From: Bacteroidetes bacterium GWA2_31_9b
Lineage (GTDB): Bacteria > Bacteroidota > Bacteroidia > Bacteroidales > UBA12077
Assembly (NCBI GenBank): GCA_001769005.1
Contig: MENE01000129.1
Span: forward strand, 25,721 to 51,577
Direction of reading: 5' to 3'
DNA: 25,857 bases
The position numbers were made by a program, and so were the translations under genes. Of the stretch, positions 16,895 through 24,788 are shown one piece after another; the first letter of the stretch is position 1; each line of letters starts with the position of its first letter. The notes beneath the pieces were generated by a model that saw only the letters and a list, made by a program, of their open reading frames with translations, did no database searches and had not been told where the DNA came from.

Positions 16895-17524
16895 ATGTCA
16901 AAACCGATAAAGCAGCCAAATCTTACAGATAAAAATCTTATCAGAGCCCGAAAAATTTTATTCGATGTTGTTGATTTTCTCGATGCTGAAGGAATAAACT
17001 ATTGGCTTGAAGGTGGAACGCTGCTAGGAATTGTTCGTGATAAAGAATTACTACCCTGGGATCATGATATAGATCTTTCAATTTCTGCAAATGATGCGGA
17101 ACGGTTCTCTCAAAAAAAATTCAAACTTTATAAAAAGGGATATCGAGTAAAACAAAGAAAAGTTCAAAATGATGTAGGTGTTTTTAAAAAAGGACAATAT
17201 CGTATTTTTAAAGTAAAAAAAATAATTCCTTCTTTGTTAAAAGAAATCTTCCCAATAGCTCATAAGTACATGGTTGTTGCTGATATTTTTGTTAAAACCA
17301 GCGATAGTCAATATACATATTGGCAAGCAATGGAAAAAATTATGCGTGTCGATAATAAATATTATTCTTCGTACGAAACTGTTGAGTATATAGGAAAAAA
17401 TCTAAAAGTACCTTTCGAACACAAAGCATATCTAACCGAAAAATATGGAGACTGGTCAACTCCGGTTAAAAACTGGAGTTGTGGTAATGATGAAAAAACA
17501 GTTATAGGTGATGCTTATAAATAA
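16895..17524 (+). CDS. LicD family phosphotransferase
   Basis: LicD/fukutin-type nucleotidyltransferase-fold enzyme; known members transfer phosphocholine (LicD) or ribitol-5-phosphate (FKRP) from a CDP donor to a glycan. The 209-residue protein has the LicD core: WLEGGTLLGIVRDKELLPWDHDID (residues 37-60), with the metal-binding acidic cluster D56/D58/D60, and a C-terminal VPFEHKAYLTEKYGDWSTP motif that closes the family domain. There are no membrane segments. It is the only plus-strand gene inside the run of minus-strand glycan genes, converging on a TagF-like gene with a 13-bp gap. It is about the usual size for short LicD proteins. Substrate cannot be assigned. Confidence 0.87.
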   Translation: MSKPIKQPNLTDKNLIRARKILFDVVDFLDAEGINYWLEGGTLLGIVRDKELLPWDHDIDLSISANDAERFSQKKFKLYKKGYRVKQRKVQNDVGVFKKGQYRIFKVKKIIPSLLKEIFPIAHKYMVVADIFVKTSDSQYTYWQAMEKIMRVDNKYYSSYETVEYIGKNLKVPFEHKAYLTEKYGDWSTPVKNWSCGNDEKTVIGDAYK

Positions 17525-17546
17525 GTTTTTATAAATCTTATTTTTT
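17519..17546 (+). terminator. Possible bidirectional terminator hairpin between convergent licD-like and TagF-like genes
   Basis: Arms 17519-17525 and 17537-17543 are complementary (7 bp) with three further pairs inside after one mismatch, followed on the plus strand by a T run (17541-17546). It covers the stop region of both convergent genes. The stem is almost all A/T, so stability is doubtful. Confidence 0.4.
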
Positions 17547-18614
17547 ATTTAACAAACCAGCAATAATCTCAATAGGGTCATCTATAGAATTATAAAAACA
17601 ATTTTCATATATCCTTTCCACATCATAGGTAGGCTTTAATAGATTTTCTTTAATTAGATCAACAATATTATTCGTCTCATCATCATAAATGCTTGCGTTT
17701 TTCATGATATTCATATTGTCAGGCATTTTAACAATCTTTTGATAATCATGTTTGGCAATAATTACTGGTTTTTTAGTTACTAAAAATTCATATACTACAG
17801 ACGACATATCTCCTATCATTAAATCTGATATTGCAAAATCATTTAATGTATCTGCATTTATAACATCTTTAGAATTTGAGAGATATACATTTTCAATAGA
17901 ATTATTTTTAAGCCATTTCTTAAATTCTTTAGCAAGTTTCATTTCATTTGAATGAAGTCGAATAATTAAATTAAACTCTTTAGAAATTTCTTTAGCAAAT
18001 TTTTTCCCATATTTCTCAAAGGTGCCATTCCCAAATTTCCAAGTTGGAGCATAAAGAATATTTTTTCTGGAGGTATCCTTTATTTTTAATCTCTTTAACT
18101 CTTTATCTCTTAATTCATACAATTTCTGATACTGTTCAAATTTAAAAAAACCAATTTTCTTAAATTTTGACTCGGGAATTTCATTTGAAGATTCTAAATA
18201 TTTAATTCTATTCTTTGGAGAGGATAACAATATAACATCATATTTATTTAATCTTTCAATTGATGATGGAACATCGTCTATACCCACAGGTTTATCACTT
18301 ATACCATGCTCTAAATAAATTGTTTTTCCTTTGTATACACTGTTTAAATCAAGTCTGTTACAACAATAAATGATAGTCCCGTTTAATTTCCAATGTTTTT
18401 CTGGTTTTATAATTTTAACCGGAGGGGTATTTAGAAATGTAGTAAATTTAAAATGATTAAAAAAAGAAGGTTTGTTATTATTATTTTTAAATATTCGTTT
18501 AAAGTCTAAATATTTCTTAAAACTGTTAACAACAAAAGTTCCTCCTAACTTCTGATATATTGGTAAGGCATAAGATAACTGATAAACTTTATTGCCATAA
18601 TAGTAAATTTCCAA
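17538..18614 (-). CDS. CDP-glycerol glycerophosphotransferase family protein (TagB/TagF-like), copy 2
   Basis: Second member of the teichoic-acid-type transferase family in the locus. The 358-residue protein has YLEHGISDKP (first conserved His), ILYAPTWKFG, LIIRLHSNE (second conserved His) and SDLMIGDMSSVVYEFLVTKKPVI. Outside these motifs it differs strongly from copies 1 and 3, so it is not a recent duplicate. No ATG is available: the frame is closed by TAA at 18618-18620, and the first possible initiator is TTG at 18612-18614, which has a good Shine-Dalgarno match 7 bases upstream. It follows the second nucleotidyltransferase gene by 100 bp on the same strand. Substrate unknown. Confidence 0.83.
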   Translation of the reverse strand: MEIYYYGNKVYQLSYALPIYQKLGGTFVVNSFKKYLDFKRIFKNNNNKPSFFNHFKFTTFLNTPPVKIIKPEKHWKLNGTIIYCCNRLDLNSVYKGKTIYLEHGISDKPVGIDDVPSSIERLNKYDVILLSSPKNRIKYLESSNEIPESKFKKIGFFKFEQYQKLYELRDKELKRLKIKDTSRKNILYAPTWKFGNGTFEKYGKKFAKEISKEFNLIIRLHSNEMKLAKEFKKWLKNNSIENVYLSNSKDVINADTLNDFAISDLMIGDMSSVVYEFLVTKKPVIIAKHDYQKIVKMPDNMNIMKNASIYDDETNNIVDLIKENLLKPTYDVERIYENCFYNSIDDPIEIIAGLLNKK

Positions 18615-18621
18615 AACTTAA

Positions 18622-18629
18622 TCCTTTCT
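18622..18629 (-). promoter_or_regulatory. Shine-Dalgarno-like site supporting a TTG start
   Basis: AGAAAGGA on the minus strand, 7 bases before TTG at 18612-18614. A purine-rich ribosome site this good is uncommon in Bacteroidota and supports TTG as the initiator of the downstream TagF-like gene. Confidence 0.55.
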
Positions 18630-18714
18630 ATTTTTTACAAATTTTTAATTCTATGATTTTTGATTTTAAACTTTTTAGTAAAGTATTCAAATTATACCAC
18701 CTTCTATATTTTGA

Positions 18715-19476
18715 TTAAATAATTTTTTTAGCAATTAAATTTTCAAGAATATTATTTCTTTTTAAATAGGTTCTAATCAGTTTTAAGTCTGGGTGGAAAT
18801 CAAGTTCCGACCAATCGTTTTCTTTGCATAACGAATAATTAACTTTAAATCCTTTGTCAATAATTCGCTGGATGGCCTTCAGATAAAAAACATTTCTGTT
18901 TTCAGGATCCCTCACCATTTCATCCAGCATGTCGGTATAAATCTTTGGACCTTTATTAGAAAATTTTATCATTCCAATAGATTCGCCATTGGCTTTTTTA
19001 GAATCTATTTTTTTACTAACTTCCAGTATATTTCCATCTTTATGCACAACTTTCATGTCATCGTCATCATATTCTTTTTTTTCATCAATTACCATGGTAA
19101 TATCATTTTTGCTTTTGAGCAAATTTTCAACAACTACAGGTGAAAAAATATCATCCCCATTTATTGAAATAAATTCTTCGTTCATAAAATGACGGGCCAT
19201 CCAAACAGAAAGTAAATTGTTTGAAATGTCAAAGAAAGGATTGAAAACCGTTTTAATATTTAGTTTACCCTGATAATCTTTAATTTTTGCTTCAATTTGT
19301 TCAGCTTTATAACCAACAATTATTACAATATCTTTAATATTATTTTCTGAAAGGCTGTGCAACTGAGTCTCGAGAAGTGTAAGTCCATTACCAATTTCAA
19401 GAAGACTTTTAGGTGTGTTTTTTGTTAAGGGATACAATCGTTCTCCTTTACCTGCAGAAATTAAGATAGCTTTCAT
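18715..19476 (-). CDS. LicC-like nucleotidyltransferase (putative CTP:phospho-alcohol cytidylyltransferase), copy 2
   Basis: A 253-residue nucleotidyltransferase with the signature ILISAGKGERLYPLTKNTPKSLLEI, the metal-site region ISINGDDIFSP, the segment NPFFDISNNLLSVWMA that resembles the substrate region of choline-phosphate cytidylyltransferase LicC, and a C-terminal WSELDFHPDL where the second metal Asp is expected. It lacks the left-handed helix tail of bifunctional GlmU-type enzymes. It sits between two TagF-like genes on the same strand (gaps of 51 and 100 bp). The likely role is making a CDP-activated phospho-alcohol for these transferases or LicD; a sugar nucleotide product cannot be excluded. 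Confidence 0.8.
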   Translation of the reverse strand: MKAILISAGKGERLYPLTKNTPKSLLEIGNGLTLLETQLHSLSENNIKDIVIIVGYKAEQIEAKIKDYQGKLNIKTVFNPFFDISNNLLSVWMARHFMNEEFISINGDDIFSPVVVENLLKSKNDITMVIDEKKEYDDDDMKVVHKDGNILEVSKKIDSKKANGESIGMIKFSNKGPKIYTDMLDEMVRDPENRNVFYLKAIQRIIDKGFKVNYSLCKENDWSELDFHPDLKLIRTYLKRNNILENLIAKKII

Positions 19477-19527
19477 AGTTTATTTTTTTCAAAGAAAGTA
19501 AATATGAATAAAATTATCAATTTTATT

Positions 19528-20742
19528 TTACCTTCCAATTTTTTCTTTTTTGAATAAATGATAATAACGATTTACAATCTTAATTATTCTTCTTCGAAAC
19601 CGACCCCACAACCAGTTCTGAAAAATAAAAAGATAATAGGGTTTATTTTCAAATTTTGAATAGTATTGGATTATTGATTCAGCTTGTCTTTTTGTAGCAT
19701 TCCCGTCGGGTTGAAAAACTGTATAATGAAACAATTCATTCCTTTTCTCTTGATATTTATCTTGTTGAAGGTTTTTATTTACATATTTTAAAATATCTTC
19801 ACTTTTATAAATAACATCTCCGGCTTGCCAGGCATAAGTATTTGAGCTAATATTGTCAGAAGGAGAATAGTGCTCTGGTGAAGGATTTGCAAAAACAATA
19901 GGCTTATCAAAATGAAACCATTCGTAACAAGCAGTAGAAATATCTGAAATCATTAAATCCGACTGATACATAAAAGGTAAAATATTATCATCAATTTTTG
20001 TTACAACGTGGTCTTCGGCTTTAAGTTCTTTAATCAAATGATCAATTTGTTCATAAATATCGCCATCTTTTCGTTCAAGTTTACTGTGATATTTTATAAT
20101 CAGATTATAATTCTTATAAAGTGATTTAATTATTTCTTTAGCCCACAAATAAATTGAAGTTTCTCCGTATGGCGAAAACTTAACAAAGTTTTTAGTGTGT
20201 TCATCAGATGCCCATGTAGGTGCATAAAGAATTGTTTTACGATCATTCGTAAATAAGGGAATTACTTCAAGTTTGTGATTAATTAATGGATCAAATTTAG
20301 GATAACCTATAATATCCCATTGAGGTATAAATTTAAGATATCCAGATTTTTTTACTTTATCTCTTGTTTTTTCACCTGGAAACAGTACAAGATTATACAT
20401 TAAAATGAGCAGAGATTCAACATAATTTTTATCTGATAAACCACCATGAAATATCTGAACAGATTTTCCAAAATAGAGAGTATTAAATCCTGGATAAATT
20501 ACCATTCGGATACGGTGTTTAAAGAGAATCTTTCTTGCCTGATTGTTATTTTTTACAAGATATACCGGGAAATTTAAATCGGGGTATTTTTTCAGAATGT
20601 AATTATAAATTGTTTTATTGCTTGTAATTATTATTCCTCCAAGTAATGGCAGTAGCCTTAAAACAGGAGGGAAATGTTGAATATCGGTAATTAGAAAATA
20701 AGCAATTTTTAAAGATTTTAAATTTTTTGCAGATTTGTTCAT
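19528..20742 (-). CDS. CDP-glycerol glycerophosphotransferase family protein (TagB/TagF-like), copy 3
   Basis: The longest of the three family members (404 residues). Motifs in order: VQIFHGGLSDKN (first conserved His), IGYPKFDPL, TILYAPTWASDEH, YNLIIKYHSKLE (second conserved His) and the C-terminal SDLMISDISTACYEWFHFDKPIVFANPSPEHYS. A basic and aromatic C-terminal extension (about 370-404, with WLWGRFRRRIIKIVNRYYHLFKK) is absent from the other copies and could be an amphipathic membrane-binding helix, as teichoic-acid polymerases are peripheral membrane proteins. It is the first of the transferase genes in transcription order after dapD (56-bp gap). The substrate and acceptor are unknown. 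Confidence 0.85.
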   Translation of the reverse strand: MNKSAKNLKSLKIAYFLITDIQHFPPVLRLLPLLGGIIITSNKTIYNYILKKYPDLNFPVYLVKNNNQARKILFKHRIRMVIYPGFNTLYFGKSVQIFHGGLSDKNYVESLLILMYNLVLFPGEKTRDKVKKSGYLKFIPQWDIIGYPKFDPLINHKLEVIPLFTNDRKTILYAPTWASDEHTKNFVKFSPYGETSIYLWAKEIIKSLYKNYNLIIKYHSKLERKDGDIYEQIDHLIKELKAEDHVVTKIDDNILPFMYQSDLMISDISTACYEWFHFDKPIVFANPSPEHYSPSDNISSNTYAWQAGDVIYKSEDILKYVNKNLQQDKYQEKRNELFHYTVFQPDGNATKRQAESIIQYYSKFENKPYYLFIFQNWLWGRFRRRIIKIVNRYYHLFKKEKIGR

Positions 20743-20798
20743 TGCACTAAATCAAAAGATATTAATAGATAAAATTATTATTTTATATTGTTAGACTT

Positions 20799-21617
20799 CT
20801 AAACTACTACATCATAATCTCTTAAAGCATCATTTAAAGATGTTTTGAGATTTGTTGATTCCTTTCTTTTGCCAATAATTAAAGCACACGGAACTTGATA
20901 ATCACCGGCATTAAATTTTTTGGTAAAAGTTCCGGGGATAACAACCGATCGGGCAGGAATTCTTCCTCTGTACTCAACAGGCTTTGGTCCTGAAACATCC
21001 AATATTTTTGTTGATTTTGTTAAAACAACATTTGCTCCCAAAACAGCTTCCTGTTCTACATGTACGCCTTCAACTACAATACAGCGTGATCCAATAAAAC
21101 AATTATCTTCAATAATTACAGGAACTGCTTGTATTGGCTCTAATACACCTCCAATACCAACTCCTCCGCTTAAATGAACATTTTTACCAATCTGAGCACA
21201 TGATCCAACCGTAGCCCAAGTATCAACCATTGTTCCTGCGCCTACATAAGCTCCAATATTTATGAACGATGGCATCATAATAACGCCTTTAGAAATATAA
21301 GATCCATAACGAGCAATTGCTTGTGGTACAACACGAACACCAAGTGCTTCATAACCGGTTTTCAAGTCGATTTTATCGTTAAACTCAAAAGGACCAATCT
21401 TGGTTATTTTTGTATCTCTAATTGGAAAATATAAGATCACTGCTTTTTTTATCCACTCATTTAAAATCCATCCATGTTCGGTAGGTTCCGAAACTCTAAT
21501 TTTTCCTTTGTCGAGCAATTCAATAACTTCTTCAATGGCTTTTCTGGTAGGTTTTTTCTCGAGAAGTTCTTTGTTCTCCCAAGCTTTTTCTATAATATCT
21601 TTTAAATCGGTATGCAT
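20799..21617 (-). CDS. dapD: 2,3,4,5-tetrahydropyridine-2,6-dicarboxylate N-succinyltransferase
   Basis: Lysine/diaminopimelate pathway enzyme that succinylates tetrahydrodipicolinate, needed for peptidoglycan cross-bridges. The 272-residue protein has an N-terminal helical part (about 1-95) and a left-handed beta-helix built of hexapeptide repeats (about 105-225), including GVIMMPSFINIGAYVGAGTM, TVGSCAQIGKNVHLSGGVGIGG and CFIGSRCIVVEGVHV. The C-terminus with VPCALIIGKRKESTN matches DapD. It lies directly upstream of the glycan genes on the same strand. The cytoplasmic role is general metabolism; any co-transcription with the glycan genes is inferred only from the 56-bp gap. Confidence 0.96.
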   Translation of the reverse strand: MHTDLKDIIEKAWENKELLEKKPTRKAIEEVIELLDKGKIRVSEPTEHGWILNEWIKKAVILYFPIRDTKITKIGPFEFNDKIDLKTGYEALGVRVVPQAIARYGSYISKGVIMMPSFINIGAYVGAGTMVDTWATVGSCAQIGKNVHLSGGVGIGGVLEPIQAVPVIIEDNCFIGSRCIVVEGVHVEQEAVLGANVVLTKSTKILDVSGPKPVEYRGRIPARSVVIPGTFTKKFNAGDYQVPCALIIGKRKESTNLKTSLNDALRDYDVVV

Positions 21618-21820
21618 TTCTTGCTTTATTTAAACTAAACAAAACGAATAGTTGTGTAAATATAGCAAAAATTAAGTTTATATGTATTGCCGGTATTAAT
21701 GGTTTCGATTTTGTAACCTAATCATATAAATTAAAAATACATATTGAAAGTTAAAGATTGTTAAACAACGAGCTATTTAAATAACTCTGTTTTATATTTA
21801 CTTTCTAAAATGAAAACAAA

Positions 21821-22603
21821 TTGCATCAATTTACTTTTAAAAATATTTTTTGGGTTGTTATAACTTTACTTGTTGTAAGTCAGGTTAGAGCTCAGGAGGC
21901 CGATTCTCTTTCGATATTTTATGGACAAGTTGTTACCGATGACAATAAGCCAATTGCCTTAGCTCATATTATTAATATCAATACAAAAAGAGGAATTGTT
22001 TCTGATACACTAGGGTTTTTTAAAATGAATTCAAATCCAAATGATATACTAAACATTTCAGCTATTGGTTTTGAGTATTTTGAATATCAAATTCCTAAAA
22101 CAATTTCGAATGACTATTTCAAAATTCACTTAAAACGCAAGTATTATCAAATTCCTGAGGTTACTGTTAAATATTTTGGAACATACAAAGATTTTGAATA
22201 CAAAGTAGTTCATCTAAAATTGGAAGATAAAAATGCAATAAACGAATCGATAAGAAAATCATTACCTCATTTAGAAAACCCGGTGCCATATGAACCAACA
22301 CTGGGTTCTCCTGTTTCACTTTTATATGATGTGTTTAGTAAAGAAGGAAAAAGTCGCAGAAAATATCAGGAAATAATGAAGAATGAGCCGGTAAAAAAAC
22401 AAATTGAATTAAAATATAACCCCGATATTGTTAAAAACATTACAGGACTGGAGGGAGATGAATTAAAAGAATTTATGGATATGTGCAATTTTACCGATGA
22501 GTATATTTTAAATACAAGCGATTATGTTATTTATTCAACTATTTTTAGAAATTACGAAAATTTTAAAAAAACAAGAATAAAACAGAATGATTCTATAAAT
22601 TAG
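21821..22603 (+). CDS. Exported protein with carboxypeptidase-regulatory-like domain, function unknown
   Basis: A 260-residue secreted or periplasmic protein. A hydrophobic segment (FWVVITLLVVSQVRA) ending in an A-type cleavage site before Q25 acts as signal peptide. Residues about 33-110 form a CarboxypepD_reg-like beta-sandwich (FYGQVVTDDNKPIALAHIININTKRGIVSDTLGFFKM...ILNISAIGFEYFEYQIP), common in TonB-linked outer-membrane proteins, but here no TonB receptor follows. The remaining 150 residues match nothing I recognise. The frame has no ATG: it opens with TTG at 21821, while an ATG at 21810 is out of frame by one base (see findings). It precedes a dehydratase gene by 16 bp and is probably co-transcribed. 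Confidence 0.8.
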   Translation: MHQFTFKNIFWVVITLLVVSQVRAQEADSLSIFYGQVVTDDNKPIALAHIININTKRGIVSDTLGFFKMNSNPNDILNISAIGFEYFEYQIPKTISNDYFKIHLKRKYYQIPEVTVKYFGTYKDFEYKVVHLKLEDKNAINESIRKSLPHLENPVPYEPTLGSPVSLLYDVFSKEGKSRRKYQEIMKNEPVKKQIELKYNPDIVKNITGLEGDELKEFMDMCNFTDEYILNTSDYVIYSTIFRNYENFKKTRIKQNDSIN

Positions 22604-22619
22604 CACAAAATAATTCATT

Positions 22620-23570
22620 ATGAATCAAGTATACCCATCTTTTAGCGATATTGAAGAAGCATATCAACGAATAAAGCCTTTAATAAATAAAACTCCGGTT
22701 TTAACTTCAGGAATGATTAATGAAATTTTTTCAGCTGATATCTATTTTAAATGTGAAAATTTCCAAAAGGTAGGAGCGTTTAAATTTCGTGGTGCTACAA
22801 ATGCTGTTCAACTATTATCTGATACCGAAGCCAGAAAAGGAGTAACAACACATTCATCAGGCAATCATGCTGCAGCATTGAGTCTTGCCGCTCGCCAGCG
22901 GGGAATTCCAGCATACATTGTAATGCCCGATAATGCACCTGAAATAAAAAAAATAGCTGTTAAAGGATATGGGGCAAAAATTACATTTTGTGAACCAACT
23001 TTAGAAGCACGTGAAAAAACACTCGAAAAAGTGCAAAATGAAACCGGAGCAACATTTATTCATCCTTACAATAATTTCAATGTAATTAGTGGACAAGGTA
23101 CCGCAGCTCTTGAGTTATTAAAAGAATATCCTTTTCTCGATATTATTATTGCTCCTGTTGGTGGTGGTGGATTGTTAAGCGGAACAGCTATTTCGGCTAA
23201 AGCAATGAATCATAAAATTAAAGTATATGCTGCAGAGCCTTTAAATGCTGATGATGCATATAGATCATTTAAACAAGGAGTAATAATCCCTTCAGTAAAT
23301 CCAAAAACTATAGCCGACGGACTTTTAACATCTTTGGGTTCAATTACATTTCAGGTTATTCGTGAAAAGGTTGATGATATATTTACTACCAAAGAAGAAT
23401 CAATAATTCAAGCAATGAAACTAATTTGGGAACGAATGAAAATTATTGTTGAACCCTCGTCGGCAGTTCCATTAGCAATTATTATTGAAAATATATCTTT
23501 GTTTAAAGATAAAAAAATAGGAATTATTATATCAGGAGGAAATGTAGATTTAAATCACTTGCCTTTTTAA
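22620..23570 (+). CDS. Threonine/serine dehydratase (PLP-dependent, serine-racemase-like)
   Basis: Fold-type II PLP enzyme that probably deaminates L-threonine or L-serine; relatives include catabolic threonine dehydratase, serine racemase and threo-3-hydroxyaspartate ammonia-lyase. The PLP lysine is K55 in GAFKFRGA, the substrate loop is SSGNHAAA (79-86), and the phosphate-binding loop is GGGGLLSG (181-188). C-terminal EPSSAVPLAII and GIIISGGNVDL fit the family. There is no ACT regulatory domain, so it is a short (316-residue) catabolic or racemase-type form rather than the biosynthetic IlvA. It follows the carboxypeptidase-regulatory-domain gene by 16 bp and converges on the EEP gene with a 7-bp gap. 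Confidence 0.92.
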   Translation: MNQVYPSFSDIEEAYQRIKPLINKTPVLTSGMINEIFSADIYFKCENFQKVGAFKFRGATNAVQLLSDTEARKGVTTHSSGNHAAALSLAARQRGIPAYIVMPDNAPEIKKIAVKGYGAKITFCEPTLEAREKTLEKVQNETGATFIHPYNNFNVISGQGTAALELLKEYPFLDIIIAPVGGGGLLSGTAISAKAMNHKIKVYAAEPLNADDAYRSFKQGVIIPSVNPKTIADGLLTSLGSITFQVIREKVDDIFTTKEESIIQAMKLIWERMKIIVEPSSAVPLAIIIENISLFKDKKIGIIISGGNVDLNHLPF

Positions 23571-23577
23571 ATCACAT

Positions 23578-24720
23578 CTATTTGTTTTGTAAAGAAAAGC
23601 TCGCCAAAACCGGGTAGTGATCGGAAAGTACAATTTCCGGAATTGAAAACTGGTTGCATGTAAAATGCGAACTAAATAAAATATAATCAATACGATACGA
23701 TGGAAATTTGCCAAGATAAGTGTTCCCAATACCTTTTCCTGATTCTTTAAAAGAATCGTTTAAATTTTTACTAATCTTTTGATATGTATAAGAAACAGGC
23801 GTATCGTTAAAATCTCCACAAACAAATACCGGGTACGGAGAGCTTTTTATATGAACAGCAAGAATTTCTGCTTGTTGCGAACGTTTAATAAATGCATCTT
23901 TTAACCTTGTTGATATATCTCTTAATTCTTTTATAGTTTCTTCTTCATCCGACGATTTATTACTGGCTATAAACGAATAGTTTTTTTTATTAAAACGAAT
24001 AGATTGTAAATGATTATTAAAAACCCGAATGGTATCTGAACCAATAACAATATCGGTATATATACTTATATTTAATGTATTGTTAAACTTTATTAATCCT
24101 CTGTTTATTATCGGATACTTACTGTAAGTTGCAATTCCATAATTGTATTTTCTATTGCTTTTCGAATATGCAATATGTGTATAGAATTTATTATTTAACT
24201 TATTTTTTATCTCGCTTTCTGTTAGCGTGGATGTATTTGTTAAAAATTCCTGAAAACAAATAACATCTACAGAATTTTTATTTATAAAATTAAAAATCTT
24301 ATCCGATGAATTAGTGTCTTTATTCCAGTTGTAAAGATTGAAAACCCTTACATTATACGAAAGAATATTTATTGAATTTGAAATTTTTTCTACTTTGGAA
24401 TTCTTCAATGGAATTTGAATAAACGAATCCAGATGATTCCATCCAATTAAGATTGAAATTAAAGAAATAAGAAAAAGCTTATTTAGTCGAAAAAGCCAAA
24501 ATAGTAGATACAGAATATTAATAAATAGAAATATCGGATAAGCCAATCCAAAGAATGCAAGAAACCAAAAGTTTTCAGGATTTACATGAACAGAAACGTA
24601 TGATAATATTAAAGCACCTGAAAACACAAAATTCAGATATTTAAATATCTTGTAGATAAGATTTTTCAAAACGGATTTTGATATATTATCGGAATTAATA
24701 TGAAGCTTTTTATTTCCCAA
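23578..24720 (-). CDS. Membrane-anchored endonuclease/exonuclease/phosphatase (EEP) family protein
   Basis: A 380-residue protein with about three hydrophobic helices in the N-terminal 100 residues and a C-terminal EEP/DNase I-like metal-dependent phosphohydrolase domain. Catalytic elements are visible: ILSYNVRVFN (about 123), ICFQEF with the metal-binding Glu, FNNHLQS, VCGDFNDTPVSY with the Asp/Asn pair, RIDYILFSS, and the terminal LSDHYPV His. The topology suggests a periplasm- or cytoplasm-facing hydrolase; its substrate (nucleic acid, phosphoinositide-like or other phosphodiester) is unknown. It appears to start at TTG (24718-24720), since the frame closes at TAA 24733-24735 with no ATG. 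It follows the rhomboid gene by 68 bp, a common arrangement in Bacteroidota. Confidence 0.88.
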   Translation of the reverse strand: MGNKKLHINSDNISKSVLKNLIYKIFKYLNFVFSGALILSYVSVHVNPENFWFLAFFGLAYPIFLFINILYLLFWLFRLNKLFLISLISILIGWNHLDSFIQIPLKNSKVEKISNSINILSYNVRVFNLYNWNKDTNSSDKIFNFINKNSVDVICFQEFLTNTSTLTESEIKNKLNNKFYTHIAYSKSNRKYNYGIATYSKYPIINRGLIKFNNTLNISIYTDIVIGSDTIRVFNNHLQSIRFNKKNYSFIASNKSSDEEETIKELRDISTRLKDAFIKRSQQAEILAVHIKSSPYPVFVCGDFNDTPVSYTYQKISKNLNDSFKESGKGIGNTYLGKFPSYRIDYILFSSHFTCNQFSIPEIVLSDHYPVLASFSLQNK

Positions 24721-24788
24721 AAAATTAATGGTTTATATGCTTGATTGTTTGTGCTTCCTTGAAATAAGTATTTAAAAATAAATAGCTC

